Source: Bacteroidales bacterium (GTDB lineage Bacteria > Bacteroidota > Bacteroidia > Bacteroidales > UBA10428). From it: a stretch of 64,000 nt of DNA. The DNA lies in NCBI GenBank assembly GCA_016934055.1, contig JAFGTR010000056.1:1-64000 (forward strand), written 5' to 3'. This document shows positions 26,358 to 34,317 of this stretch, in pieces. Made by a program: the position numbers and the translations under genes. The notes beneath the pieces were generated by a model. That model had not been told where the DNA came from. It saw only the letters and a list, made by a program, of their open reading frames with translations, and searched no databases. Every line of letters starts with the position of its first letter. Positions within the stretch are counted from its first letter, which is position 1.

Positions 26358-26489
26358 TTAACCATTGTGGTCATTCGTTTGTTCCGTTTTGCTATTACTG
26401 TATGCCGGGCATATTTTGCTGTTGCCACATGCAAAAACAGTCATCAGCATAAAGACGATCAGAAGAGCGAATACTGCAATCTTTTTCAT
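26358..26489 (-). CDS. 43-residue CPAYS-motif lipoprotein
   Basis: A tiny protein: a hydrophobic leader from KKIAVFALLIVFMLMTVFA, a lipobox cysteine at residue 21, then GNSKICPAYSNSKTEQTNDH and Gly. The leader plus CG fits lipoprotein export with a mature peptide of only 23 residues. It shares leader type and the ICPAYS motif with the neighbour at 26698-26826, so the two are paralogues. An in-frame ATG two codons upstream (26495) is an alternative start. Function unknown; small CPAY-containing lipoproteins are, to my recollection, frequent in Bacteroidota but uncharacterised. Confidence 0.72.
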   Translation of the reverse strand: MKKIAVFALLIVFMLMTVFACGNSKICPAYSNSKTEQTNDHNG

Positions 26490-26697
26490 GTTCATTCACA
26501 TCTTATACCAGATTTTGTTTTTCAACAGCCTCAGGTAAACCTTCCTGTTCGGAAAAAGCAAAAACTTCCGGCTGAATGATCCTGACAGCAATAACTGTCG
26601 GAATCCAGGAACCAAATATGGTGAAATTGACGCCTGTCGCTGTTTTTAATTTTTTACGACAGGTAAAAATAGTGAAAAAACATGAAAATAAAACAGG

Positions 26698-26826
26698 TCA
26701 GCAATTCTTTTCCACCTGCTCGGTATCGTCGTTGACAGAATAAGCAGGACAAATGTTCTGACTGCAGGAAATGAGCATTCCGGCAATGAAAACCACGACC
26801 ATAAGGATCAGTATTACCTTTTTCAT
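26698..26826 (-). CDS. 42-residue CPAYS-motif lipoprotein
   Basis: A 42-residue lipoprotein: leader KKVILILMVVVFIAGMLIS, lipobox cysteine at residue 21 (LISC), then SQNICPAYSVNDDTEQVEKN and a final Cys. It aligns with the downstream paralogue through ICPAYS four to five residues after the lipidated cysteine and a short acidic tail. A consensus promoter lies directly upstream with a leader of about 15 bases, which supports real expression. Too short for ordinary gene finding. Function unknown. Confidence 0.75.
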   Translation of the reverse strand: MKKVILILMVVVFIAGMLISCSQNICPAYSVNDDTEQVEKNC

Positions 26827-26847
26827 AATCAGTTTATGTTAATAGTA

Positions 26848-26879
26848 CAAAATTATAAGTTTTTGATCACTAATTCAAA
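26848..26879 (-). promoter_or_regulatory. promoter of the small lipoprotein genes
   Basis: Minus strand TTTG (26879-26876), 20 bp, then TAATTTTG (26855-26848): every defined consensus position matches. Transcription would start near 26841, about 15 bases before the ATG at 26826. Confidence 0.75.
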
Positions 26880-27026
26880 TGAAATACAGATAATCAACGA
26901 TAACTGTTACGCTATAATTCTTATCGATGTTACAGTTTGTTGACTAAAAGATCAAAATCCATTATAAATGAGTATTATTCATTGAGAAAAAATACTGCCG
27001 GTGTTTTCAGCCATGGCAGAGTCTAA

Positions 27027-27515
27027 TTACTGGTCCTCATATTCTTTAATGATGTCCTTCACCATTTCGGGTGAAACGCGGCCATATGTTTTGTCACCCA
27101 CCATAACCACAGGGGCAAGTCCGCAGGCCCCGACACAGCGCAGACAGCTGATTGAAAATCTTCCGTCGGCAGTTGTCTGACCAACTTCTATTTTAAGTTC
27201 TTTTTTAAACTCTGAAAGTACATTTTCTGCTCCGCGGACATAGCAGGCAGTACCGGTGCATATGGATATCGGATGTCTGCCTTTGGGAACCATGGTGAAG
27301 AAGGAATAGAACGTAACCACACCATAGACTTGTGCCAAAGGAATATTCAGTTCATTGGCCACAACTTCCTGTATTTCGGCTGGCAGGTAACCAAATGATT
27401 GCTGCACCTTATGCAGTACATTAATAAGATCATCCTGTTTATTATCAAAGGATGCGCAGATCTCTTTAATCGTATCTGCATCTTTTTTCTTAAGCTCTAC
27501 TTTTATTCCCGACAT
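27027..27515 (-). CDS. hydC: [FeFe]-hydrogenase NuoE-like subunit (HydC/HndA)
   Basis: A 162-residue thioredoxin-fold [2Fe-2S] protein, the small electron-transfer subunit of trimeric bifurcating [FeFe] hydrogenases and homologue of complex I NuoE. Four cysteine ligands are visible: CTGTAC around residue 85 and CLRCVGAC around 125. The N-terminal helical part with NVLHKVQQSFGYLPAEIQ and QVYGVVTFYSFF is standard for the family. Last gene of the four-gene hydrogenase operon, 26 bp after the catalytic subunit. Cytoplasmic. Confidence 0.92.
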   Translation of the reverse strand: MSGIKVELKKKDADTIKEICASFDNKQDDLINVLHKVQQSFGYLPAEIQEVVANELNIPLAQVYGVVTFYSFFTMVPKGRHPISICTGTACYVRGAENVLSEFKKELKIEVGQTTADGRFSISCLRCVGACGLAPVVMVGDKTYGRVSPEMVKDIIKEYEDQ

Positions 27516-27541
27516 ATGGTGCTTGTTTTTGCATGTTGTAA

Positions 27542-29317
27542 TTAAATATAAATGATTTTTTTACGCTTGTCGACATAATGTGTATGCAGGAGTTTATGGG
27601 ATTTATCGCTGAGGGGTTTACCCAGGAATTCCTCATACAGTTTTATGATATACGGATTTTCATGTGATTTTCGTATAGGCTTATTCTGATCTTCACGATA
27701 AATGGCCTCCATCCTTTTTTTCAGGATTTCAAAATTACCATGATGCAGGGGCTGTCCGCCGCCACCAATACAACCGCCCGGACATGCCATGATTTCGATG
27801 GCATGGTAATGGCTTTTGCCATTACGGATATCTTCAAGGAGTTTCCGGGCTCTTCCAAGTCCATGAGCGATACCAATGTTAATAGGTGTGCCGGCAAAGT
27901 CGATTGTGGCTTCCCTTATGCCATCCATGCCGCGGAGTTCGTTAAAATCAACAGAATCAAGTGTCTTTTTTGTGAAGAGCTCATATGCCGTTCTCACGGC
28001 CGCTTCGATAACACCTCCTGTGGCGCCGAATATAACGCCTGCCCCTGTTGATTCGCCCAGAGGCAGGTCAAATTCCTCATCAGGCAGGCTGTGAAAGTCA
28101 ATATTGGCCTGTTTGATCAGATTGCCTAACTCGCGTGTAGAAATGGAATAATCTACATCAGGGTTGCCATTTACCTTGAATTCATCACGTGTGCATTCAT
28201 ATTTCTTGGCCAGGCAGGGCATTATGGATACCACGATAAGGTCCTCGCGTTTTACGTCGATCTTATCTGCAAAATAGGTTTTTGCTATTGAACCGAACAT
28301 TTGTTGTGGAGACCTTGCTGTTGAAGGAATATCAAGCAAATCAGTAAACTGAGATTCAAAAAAATTGACCCATCCGGGACAGCAGGAGGTAAGGATGGGC
28401 AGCTTAACTGATTTATCACCATTCAGATGTCGTGTTAAACGATCAAGCAATTCAGATCCTTCCTCAAGTATGGTCAGATCGGCAGCAAAATCGGTATCAA
28501 AAACATATTTAAACCCCAGTCTGCGTAAAGCAGCAACCATTTTACCGGTTACAAGGGTTCCGGGCTCAAGATCGAACATTTCTCCCAGGGCGGCCCTCAC
28601 GGCCGGAGCTGTTTGCACAATGACTGTTTTGGCGGGATTAGCCAGATCGCGGATGAGGCGGTTGGTATGATCTACTTCAGTTAGAGCTCCGGTGGGACAG
28701 ACTGCAACACATTGTCCGCAATAAGTGCAAACTGAATCTTCCAGATCCATTTCAAAGGCGGGTGCCACCACTGACATAAATCCTCTGTTGATGGCTGATA
28801 GTGCACCTACTGTCTGGAATTCGTTGCACATGGTTTCGCAACGGCGGCACATGATACATTTGTTCATATCACGTATGATAGCCGGAGAAAAGTCTGTGCG
28901 GTATGTTGACATTTCAGCAATATCCTGGTATGGTATTTCACGGATGCCCATCTTAATGGCCAGATCCTGTAATTCGCAGTTCCCTGATTTGGGACAGATC
29001 AGACAATCCTTCGGATGATCAGAAAGGATCAATTCAAGCACAGTCTTTCTGGCATTCAGTACACGAATGGAATGCGTGTTTACAATCATACCTTCAGAGA
29101 CTTCAGTTGCGCAGGAGGGTGCCAGATTTTTCCGCCCCTGTACTTCAACCACACAAACACGGCAACCTCCCGGCTTATGCTCAATATTGAGGTCTTCAAG
29201 GTGCATATAACACAGGGTGGGTATTTCAATTCCTACTGTACGGGCAGCCTTGAGAATGGTAGTACCTTTGGGAACCTCAACTGCTTTTTGATCTATAGTG
29301 AGTTTTACTTTTTCCAT
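27542..29317 (-). CDS. hydA: [FeFe]-hydrogenase catalytic subunit (HydA/HndD)
   Basis: A 591-residue hydrogenase that makes or oxidises H2 at the H-cluster. Order of domains: plant-type [2Fe-2S] ferredoxin with Cys36, 52, 55 and 69; His-Cys3 [4Fe-4S] (HPKDCLICPKSGNC); two [4Fe-4S] motifs (CIMCRRCETMC and CTYCGQCVAVCPTGAL); then the H-cluster domain with all three signatures: TSCCPGW (L1), MPCLAKKYE (L2) and EIMACPGGCIGGGGQP (L3). The second cysteine of TSCCPGW is the expected proton-transfer residue. The maturases HydE, HydF and HydG are not in the window. All signatures are intact, so it should be functional. Confidence 0.96.
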   Translation of the reverse strand: MEKVKLTIDQKAVEVPKGTTILKAARTVGIEIPTLCYMHLEDLNIEHKPGGCRVCVVEVQGRKNLAPSCATEVSEGMIVNTHSIRVLNARKTVLELILSDHPKDCLICPKSGNCELQDLAIKMGIREIPYQDIAEMSTYRTDFSPAIIRDMNKCIMCRRCETMCNEFQTVGALSAINRGFMSVVAPAFEMDLEDSVCTYCGQCVAVCPTGALTEVDHTNRLIRDLANPAKTVIVQTAPAVRAALGEMFDLEPGTLVTGKMVAALRRLGFKYVFDTDFAADLTILEEGSELLDRLTRHLNGDKSVKLPILTSCCPGWVNFFESQFTDLLDIPSTARSPQQMFGSIAKTYFADKIDVKREDLIVVSIMPCLAKKYECTRDEFKVNGNPDVDYSISTRELGNLIKQANIDFHSLPDEEFDLPLGESTGAGVIFGATGGVIEAAVRTAYELFTKKTLDSVDFNELRGMDGIREATIDFAGTPINIGIAHGLGRARKLLEDIRNGKSHYHAIEIMACPGGCIGGGGQPLHHGNFEILKKRMEAIYREDQNKPIRKSHENPYIIKLYEEFLGKPLSDKSHKLLHTHYVDKRKKIIYI

Positions 29318-29328
29318 CTTTGAGTTTG

Positions 29329-31122
29329 TTATTTGACAATTACTGCGTTAAACTTACATCTGTCCATGCAGGCTCCGCATTTGATGCACAGGCTTGTATC
29401 GATTGTATGAACTTCTTTTCTTTCGCCCGTGATTGCACCTACAGGACATGCTCTTGCACATGCCGTACACCCCACGCAATTTTCGGGAATTATTTCATAT
29501 ACCATAAGGGCTTTGCATACGCCGGAAGGGCACTTTTTGTCTGTCACGTGTGCCTTATATTCATCGGGGAAATTCCTGATCATTGAAATCACAGGGTTTG
29601 GTGAGGACTGTCCCAGACCACAAAGAGAAGTGTCCTTGATAACATTCCCGAGGTTGACCAGACGATCGATGTCTTCAGGAACACCATTCCCCTTGGTGAT
29701 CTTTTCAAGTAATTCAAACAGCCGCTTATTGCCGATGCGACATGGTGCGCACTTTCCGCATGATTCATCCACCGTGAACTCAAGGAAGAACTTAGCCATA
29801 TCCACCATACAGTCATCTTCATCCATAACAATCATACCACCGGAACCCATCATGGAACCTGCAGCAATAAGGTTGTCATAGTCAATCGGAATGTCAAGAT
29901 GTTTCTCAGTCAGGCAGCCTCCTGAAGGTCCACCTGTTTGTACGGCTTTGAATTTTTTTCCTCCCTTTATACCACCACCTATTTCGAAAATAACTTCCCT
30001 GAGCGTGATACCCATGGGTACTTCAATAAGGCCAACATTGTTAACTTTGCCTGCCAGTGCAAATACCTTTGTGCCTTTTGATTTTTCTGTGCCAATGCTG
30101 CTGAACCATTCATGTCCGTTTAATATGATAGGCGGAACATTGGCGAATGTCTCCACATTGTTTACCGTGGTAGGTTTGCCAAGATAACCGGCAACAGAAG
30201 GGAAAGGAGGTTTCATGGTCGGTTCTCCCCTTTTGCCCTCCATTGAATGAATAAGGGCTGTTTCTTCCCCGCAGACAAATGCACCTGCACCGTACCTGAG
30301 ATCAATGTCAAAGCTGAAATCAGATCCGAAAATGTTTTTGCCCAGTAATCCGTAATTCCGTGCCTGTTTGATGGCTGTCTTCAGTCGTTCTATTGCCAGC
30401 GGATATTCAGCCCTGATATAAACGAGCCCTTCGCCGGCACCTGTACAATAACCACAGATAGCCATGGCTTCAATAACAGAATGGGGATCTCCTTCCAGTA
30501 TCGACCTGTCCATAAAAGCACCAGGGTCACCTTCATCAGCGTTGCATACTACATACTTCCGGTCGGCTTCATTGATGGCTGTGAGTTCCCATTTCAAGCC
30601 GGTGGAAAAACCTCCTCCTCCGCGTCCCCGCAAACCTGATTTTTTTATAATATCAATGGTCTGATGCGGATCCATTTCAGCAAGCACTTTGCCGAGTGCT
30701 TCATAACCTCTTCGGACAATATATTCATCGATATTCTCAGGATTAACCACACCGCAATTGCGTAAGGCTATTCTTATCTGCTTTTTGTAAGCCTCCAGTT
30801 CCCCGGGTTCCGTAATAATTTTATCGGTTTTCGGATCTTTAAACAGCAGTCGTTGCACTTTTCGCCCTTTTACAACATGTTCTTCAACAATTTCAACGGC
30901 ATCTTCGGCCTTAACATGTGTATAATATGTGTTGTCAGGTATGATCTTTACAACAGGCCCATGCTCACATAAACCAAAGCACCCTGTACTCACAACCTGC
31001 GCAATGTCACTTAATCCCTGTTGTTTAATTTCGTGTATCAGGCTTTCAGCAACAGCATGGCTTGATTGTGACAAGCATCCCGTACCTCCGCATACAAGCA
31101 AATGAATTCTATATTCCGACAT
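29329..31122 (-). CDS. hydB: [FeFe]-hydrogenase NuoF-like flavin subunit (HydB/HndC)
   Basis: A 597-residue FMN and NAD(H)-binding subunit where NADH and ferredoxin electrons meet. An N-terminal thioredoxin-like [2Fe-2S] domain (CGGTGCLSQ, then CFGLCEHGP) is followed by the NuoF core: GLRGRGGGGFSTGLKWE (NAD(H) loop), CNADEGDPGAFMDRS (FMN site), CGEETALIHSMEG, and SCGKCAPCRIGNKRL for a [4Fe-4S] cluster. The C-terminus adds two ferredoxin motifs, CVGCTACARACPVGAI and CIKCGACMDRCKFNAV. This composition is that of HydB in electron-bifurcating complexes. It is 11 bp upstream of the catalytic gene. Confidence 0.95.
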   Translation of the reverse strand: MSEYRIHLLVCGGTGCLSQSSHAVAESLIHEIKQQGLSDIAQVVSTGCFGLCEHGPVVKIIPDNTYYTHVKAEDAVEIVEEHVVKGRKVQRLLFKDPKTDKIITEPGELEAYKKQIRIALRNCGVVNPENIDEYIVRRGYEALGKVLAEMDPHQTIDIIKKSGLRGRGGGGFSTGLKWELTAINEADRKYVVCNADEGDPGAFMDRSILEGDPHSVIEAMAICGYCTGAGEGLVYIRAEYPLAIERLKTAIKQARNYGLLGKNIFGSDFSFDIDLRYGAGAFVCGEETALIHSMEGKRGEPTMKPPFPSVAGYLGKPTTVNNVETFANVPPIILNGHEWFSSIGTEKSKGTKVFALAGKVNNVGLIEVPMGITLREVIFEIGGGIKGGKKFKAVQTGGPSGGCLTEKHLDIPIDYDNLIAAGSMMGSGGMIVMDEDDCMVDMAKFFLEFTVDESCGKCAPCRIGNKRLFELLEKITKGNGVPEDIDRLVNLGNVIKDTSLCGLGQSSPNPVISMIRNFPDEYKAHVTDKKCPSGVCKALMVYEIIPENCVGCTACARACPVGAITGERKEVHTIDTSLCIKCGACMDRCKFNAVIVK

Positions 31123-31134
31123 AATTGTTTTTAT

Positions 31135-31530
31135 TTAGTCATCAATTTTTCTGTAATTAACAGGAATTATCCCTTCAAGCAGGATTCCGTTTTTAATATA
31201 TTTTTCAATGATCTCATCTGCTTTATGATGATCAACATATCCATAAACAACCGGCTCTTTACCCGGCAGAGTAACCTCAACTGTTGGTTCGGCATAACAA
31301 TATCCCATACAACCTGTCTGCGTAACAACAGCATCAATATTCCTTTTCTCCAGTTCATCAACCAGATAATTCATGGTTTCTCTCGATCCGGATGCAATGG
31401 AACATGTGGCCATAGCTATTTTCACATGGACAAGACTTTCAGGGCGCACATTTTTACCCTCCGTTTTAATATCCGACTGTAGCTGTTCCTTTAGTTTTTT
31501 GAGATCAGCCATGTTTTTAATTTTTGTCAT
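31135..31530 (-). CDS. hndB: HndB-like thioredoxin-fold [2Fe-2S] protein
   Basis: A 131-residue ferredoxin-like protein matching HndB of NADP-reducing hydrogenases. A short charged N-terminal helix (ADLKKLKEQLQSDI) leads to KIAMATCSIASGSRETM and VTQTGCMGYCYAEP, supplying cysteine ligands in the thioredoxin-like pattern, although only three are obvious. First gene of the hydrogenase operon, 12 bp before hydB. A start at the second methionine (31512) is possible. Its separate existence beside the thioredoxin-like domain of HydB makes this a four-gene rather than three-gene complex. Confidence 0.85.
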   Translation of the reverse strand: MTKIKNMADLKKLKEQLQSDIKTEGKNVRPESLVHVKIAMATCSIASGSRETMNYLVDELEKRNIDAVVTQTGCMGYCYAEPTVEVTLPGKEPVVYGYVDHHKADEIIEKYIKNGILLEGIIPVNYRKIDD

Positions 31531-31756
31531 AGAGTCTTATTTATCCGTTGTTATTATTTGATCATGCCGGAACATTCTGATATGATATCGAAAATCCAGC
31601 CGTGTATTATAATTCTTCAGGATTTGTAAAATCGTATTATAAACATATAACCAACACCTTGTAATAATTAAGTTACAAATTTTTTCTTAATCAAACAATT
31701 GTATTTTTTGCTCAGGCCTTCCCGGAATTTATCGTTGTACGAAAAAACAGTTTTTC

Positions 31757-31795
31757 TGTTACAAAAATAACAAATATAATGTTATTTAAATAACA
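31757..31795 (-). promoter_or_regulatory. tandem TGTTA-N6-TAACA operators with -7 box
   Basis: Two inverted repeats with the same half sites: TGTTACAAAAATAACA (31757-31772) and the perfect palindrome TGTTATTTAAATAACA (31780-31795), centres 23 bp apart. Between them the minus strand reads TATATTTG (31778-31771), a full -7 match; TATTTTTG lies inside the first site. The half site TGTTA/TAACA is that of Rex, the NADH-sensing repressor. The operon start is about 230 bp downstream, so the leader would be long. The regulator is inferred, not seen. Confidence 0.55.
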
Positions 31796-31861
31796 GAACA
31801 CGCTAAATCGTAATAATATATAATGATTCTAAATAGAAAAGAAGAAATTTTAAGAAACTTC

Positions 31862-32016
31862 TTTAAAAAGAAAAAAGAATAAAGCATAAAGAAAAAAGAA
31901 CAAAGAATAAAAGAATAAAGACAGCCGCCATATTGACTTTATTGTCTTTTGTATTTTGTCTTTGATCTATATTTTTTGTTCTTGGATCTTAGATTTTTGT
32001 CCCTTGTCCCTCTCTT
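31862..32016. repeat. converging heptad repeat tracts
   Basis: 31862-31921 carries heptad-like words on the plus strand (AATAAAG, CATAAAG, AACAAAG). From 31931 to 32014 similar words occur on the minus strand (GGACAAG, GGACAAA, ATCCAAG, ATCAAAG), beginning directly at the stop of the mannonate dehydratase gene. The two halves face each other around GCCGCC. The remaining spacer up to 31530 is AT-rich with no gene. Confidence 0.6.
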
Positions 32017-33225
32017 CTACCAGTAAAACATCGTACCGTCCGACTTCCGGTTTACCGGCAGGCAGGCCATGGAATATGGATATTTTGCGGCGGCTTTTTC
32101 ATCGATATCTACCCCGATGCCCGGACTGTCATCGATATATAGATAACCCTGCCTGAATTGATAGTTAACCGTGAAAACCTCATGCACGATCTCCTGGTGT
32201 GGCATATATTCCTGGATGCCAAAGTTGTTGATAGCCGTATTGAAATGCAGCGTTGCGGCCAGGTTTACAGGGGACAGGTCAGTGGCTCCGTGAAAGCCGG
32301 TGTGGATATGATACACCGATGCCATGGCTGCCACCTTCATCAGATGTGTTATGCCACCGCCATGCACAAGCGGCATACGGATGTAGTCGATCAGCTGTTC
32401 CGTGATCAGGGTGGTATAATCATAAATGGAATTGAATACTTCGCCAATGGCGACAGGAGTTACCGAATGCTGACGGATCAGCCGGAGTCCTTCCTGCAGT
32501 TCACCAGTCACCGGGTCTTCCAGCCAGAACAGGTGAAAAGGTTCAAGTTCCCTGGCCAGACGCGCCGCTTCAACAGGGGTGCAACGGTGGTGAACATCAT
32601 GAAGCAGATGGATTTCTTCCCCAAAGGCCTTGCGGACTTTAGCGAACAGTTCCGGTACAAAATTAAGGTATTTGGAAGTATCCCATGAGTCTTCGCGGGG
32701 CAGGCCCTGCTGTGCAGGTTCGTATGGTTTATTGCCTTCGGAAACGCCATAGGTGTGGTCAAGGCCCGGGATACCGGATTGTATGCGTATGGCACGGAAT
32801 CCTTTTTCCTTTTCCAGACCCGCCTTTTCAATGGTGTCATCCAGGTTTTTCCCGTTGGCGTGAGCATACACAAGGATGCGGTCACGGCTTTTCCCTCCGA
32901 GTATATTGTATAAAGGTGTATTCAATGCCTTGGCCTTGATATCCCAGAGAGCCATATCAATGGCCGAAACAGCTGCCATGGTTACGGCTCCTCTTTTCCA
33001 GTATACGCCTCTGTAAAAATAATGCCATATGTCTTCAGTGTTACGCGGGTCCCTGCCAATCAGAGCTGGGATACAATACTCATCAAGATAAGTTGCGACT
33101 GCCTTTTCGCGCCCGTTAAGGGTGGCATCCCCCAGACCGTAAAATCCCTGGTCGGTGGATATTTTCAGCGTAACAAAATTACGCCCCGGACAGCATACTA
33201 TTACTTTAGCACTGATAATTTTCAT
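32017..33225 (-). CDS. manD: D-mannonate dehydratase (ManD/RspA family)
   Basis: A 402-residue enolase-superfamily enzyme that dehydrates D-mannonate (sometimes D-gluconate) to 2-keto-3-deoxygluconate in hexuronate use. The N-terminus KIISAKVIVCCPGRNFVTLKI and GLGDATLNGREKAV are diagnostic. Mg ligands are seen in LLHDVHHR (Asp), LFWLEDP (Glu) and AIGEVFNS (Glu); GFHGATDLSPVNLAA carries the late histidine, and the protein ends DGTMFYW, like characterised ManD proteins. The family includes members with very low activity, so the pathway assignment rests also on the SDR gene 12 bp upstream. Confidence 0.9.
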   Translation of the reverse strand: MKIISAKVIVCCPGRNFVTLKISTDQGFYGLGDATLNGREKAVATYLDEYCIPALIGRDPRNTEDIWHYFYRGVYWKRGAVTMAAVSAIDMALWDIKAKALNTPLYNILGGKSRDRILVYAHANGKNLDDTIEKAGLEKEKGFRAIRIQSGIPGLDHTYGVSEGNKPYEPAQQGLPREDSWDTSKYLNFVPELFAKVRKAFGEEIHLLHDVHHRCTPVEAARLARELEPFHLFWLEDPVTGELQEGLRLIRQHSVTPVAIGEVFNSIYDYTTLITEQLIDYIRMPLVHGGGITHLMKVAAMASVYHIHTGFHGATDLSPVNLAATLHFNTAINNFGIQEYMPHQEIVHEVFTVNYQFRQGYLYIDDSPGIGVDIDEKAAAKYPYSMACLPVNRKSDGTMFYW

Positions 33226-33237
33226 TGTAGTACTTTG

Positions 33238-34002
33238 TTAGAATCCTATAACATTTCCTCCGTCCACCGGCAACACTGTGCCTGTGATGAAAGATGCATT
33301 GTCTGAAACCAGAAAAAGAGCTGCCTTGGCGATATCTTCCGGCATACCGAGTTTACCCATGGGCGTTCTCGACAATACCTTTTGTTTTCGTTCCGGATCT
33401 TTGTCAAGTGCGGAGGACGACATTTCGGTCCGGATGAATCCGGGGGCTATGCAATTGACCCGAATCCCAAACGGAGAGAGCTCCACGGCCATTCCTCTGG
33501 TCAATCCTTCAATGCCGGCTTTGGAGGCAGTATAGGCTATAACCTTGGGCAGTCCGTAATGGGCTGACATGGAACTGATATTCAGAATGCAACCGCTTTT
33601 TTGTTTCAGCATGATTTTGGCAACTTCTCTTGAGAGGGCGAAGACTGACGTTAAATTGGTGAGGATGATCTTCTGAAATTCTTCATCACTGACCTCAATC
33701 ATGGATTTTTTCAGGTTAATGCCGGCATTGTTCACCAGGATGTCAATGTGGTGGTGTTTATCCATGATCTCACTTATGAAATGTGAGATGCAATTCAGTT
33801 GCGACAGATCACATACGATACACTCAGCCAACGGTTTCATGTCATCAACTGCAGTATCGAGCTTTTTTTTATCGCGACCGATGATTATAGTATAAATACC
33901 GTTATTCGTGAATTTGCGCGCAATCGAAAGTCCAATTCCTGAAGCTCCGCCTGTCACGATGGCAATTTTCTGATGGTTTTCCTGTCTCAGTTGTTTTTTC
34001 AT
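33238..34002 (-). CDS. SDR-family oxidoreductase
   Basis: A 254-residue classical short-chain dehydrogenase. TGGASGIGLSIARKF is the nucleotide motif, NNAGINL the structural one, and the catalytic Ser-Tyr-Lys are in ISSMSAHYG and YTASKAG. RDKKKLD after the second strand has an arginine that would favour NADP(H). Start set at the ATG at 34002. It is cotranscribed with manD and so may be a mannonate/fructuronate or gluconate-type oxidoreductase; this is inference from context. The frame to 34041 adds a poorly supported basic tail. Confidence 0.85.
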   Translation of the reverse strand: MKKQLRQENHQKIAIVTGGASGIGLSIARKFTNNGIYTIIIGRDKKKLDTAVDDMKPLAECIVCDLSQLNCISHFISEIMDKHHHIDILVNNAGINLKKSMIEVSDEEFQKIILTNLTSVFALSREVAKIMLKQKSGCILNISSMSAHYGLPKVIAYTASKAGIEGLTRGMAVELSPFGIRVNCIAPGFIRTEMSSSALDKDPERKQKVLSRTPMGKLGMPEDIAKAALFLVSDNASFITGTVLPVDGGNVIGF

Positions 34003-34224
34003 TTGTGTATGTTTTATTATTTTCTTCTTCCGGCTGAACATCGGTGAATGATAAATAACAATTTAAGATATGCTTCAGGTTCTGGGTGAAGATCTTTATC
34101 AAAAGGTATTTTTCTATATCAAAATTACAAAAAGCATCAACATATTTTATAAGCCATGAAAGATGGTGAGTTTTATTCGTGAAACTCTGATTTAAGGTGT
34201 TTTAAGACCTGAAATCTGTAAGCC

Positions 34225-34312
34225 GAACAATCCCGACGAAGTCAGGAGATTGAATGCCCCGTCCCTTGGGGCGGTTTTTAGGGTTCAGGGCCTGCCCTGG
34301 GTATTCATACCC
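34225..34312. repeat. cluster of small palindromes
   Basis: The spacer holds several short inverted repeats in a row: GCCCC-GTCCCTT-GGGGC (34256-34272, followed by GGTTTTT), CAGGGCCTGCCCTG (34287-34300) and GGTATTCATACC (34300-34311). They lie just past the lacI-type stop. Some may serve as a terminator, but no hairpin has a clear T-run in the right direction for that gene. Confidence 0.5.
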
Positions 34313-34317
34313 GTGAT

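Noticed and set aside
26509..26697. Open minus-strand frame of about 60 codons between the two small lipoproteins
   Set aside because: It follows the lipoprotein stop in frame but contains no ATG, GTG or TTG start in a usable place and no recognised motif; although some of it reads plausibly (QPEVFAFSEQEGLPEAVEKQ) I could not support it as a gene.
34256..34280. GCCCC...GGGGC hairpin plus T-run as a terminator of the lacI-type gene
   Set aside because: The T-run is on the plus strand, while the gene is on the minus strand; treated as one of several dispersed palindromes.
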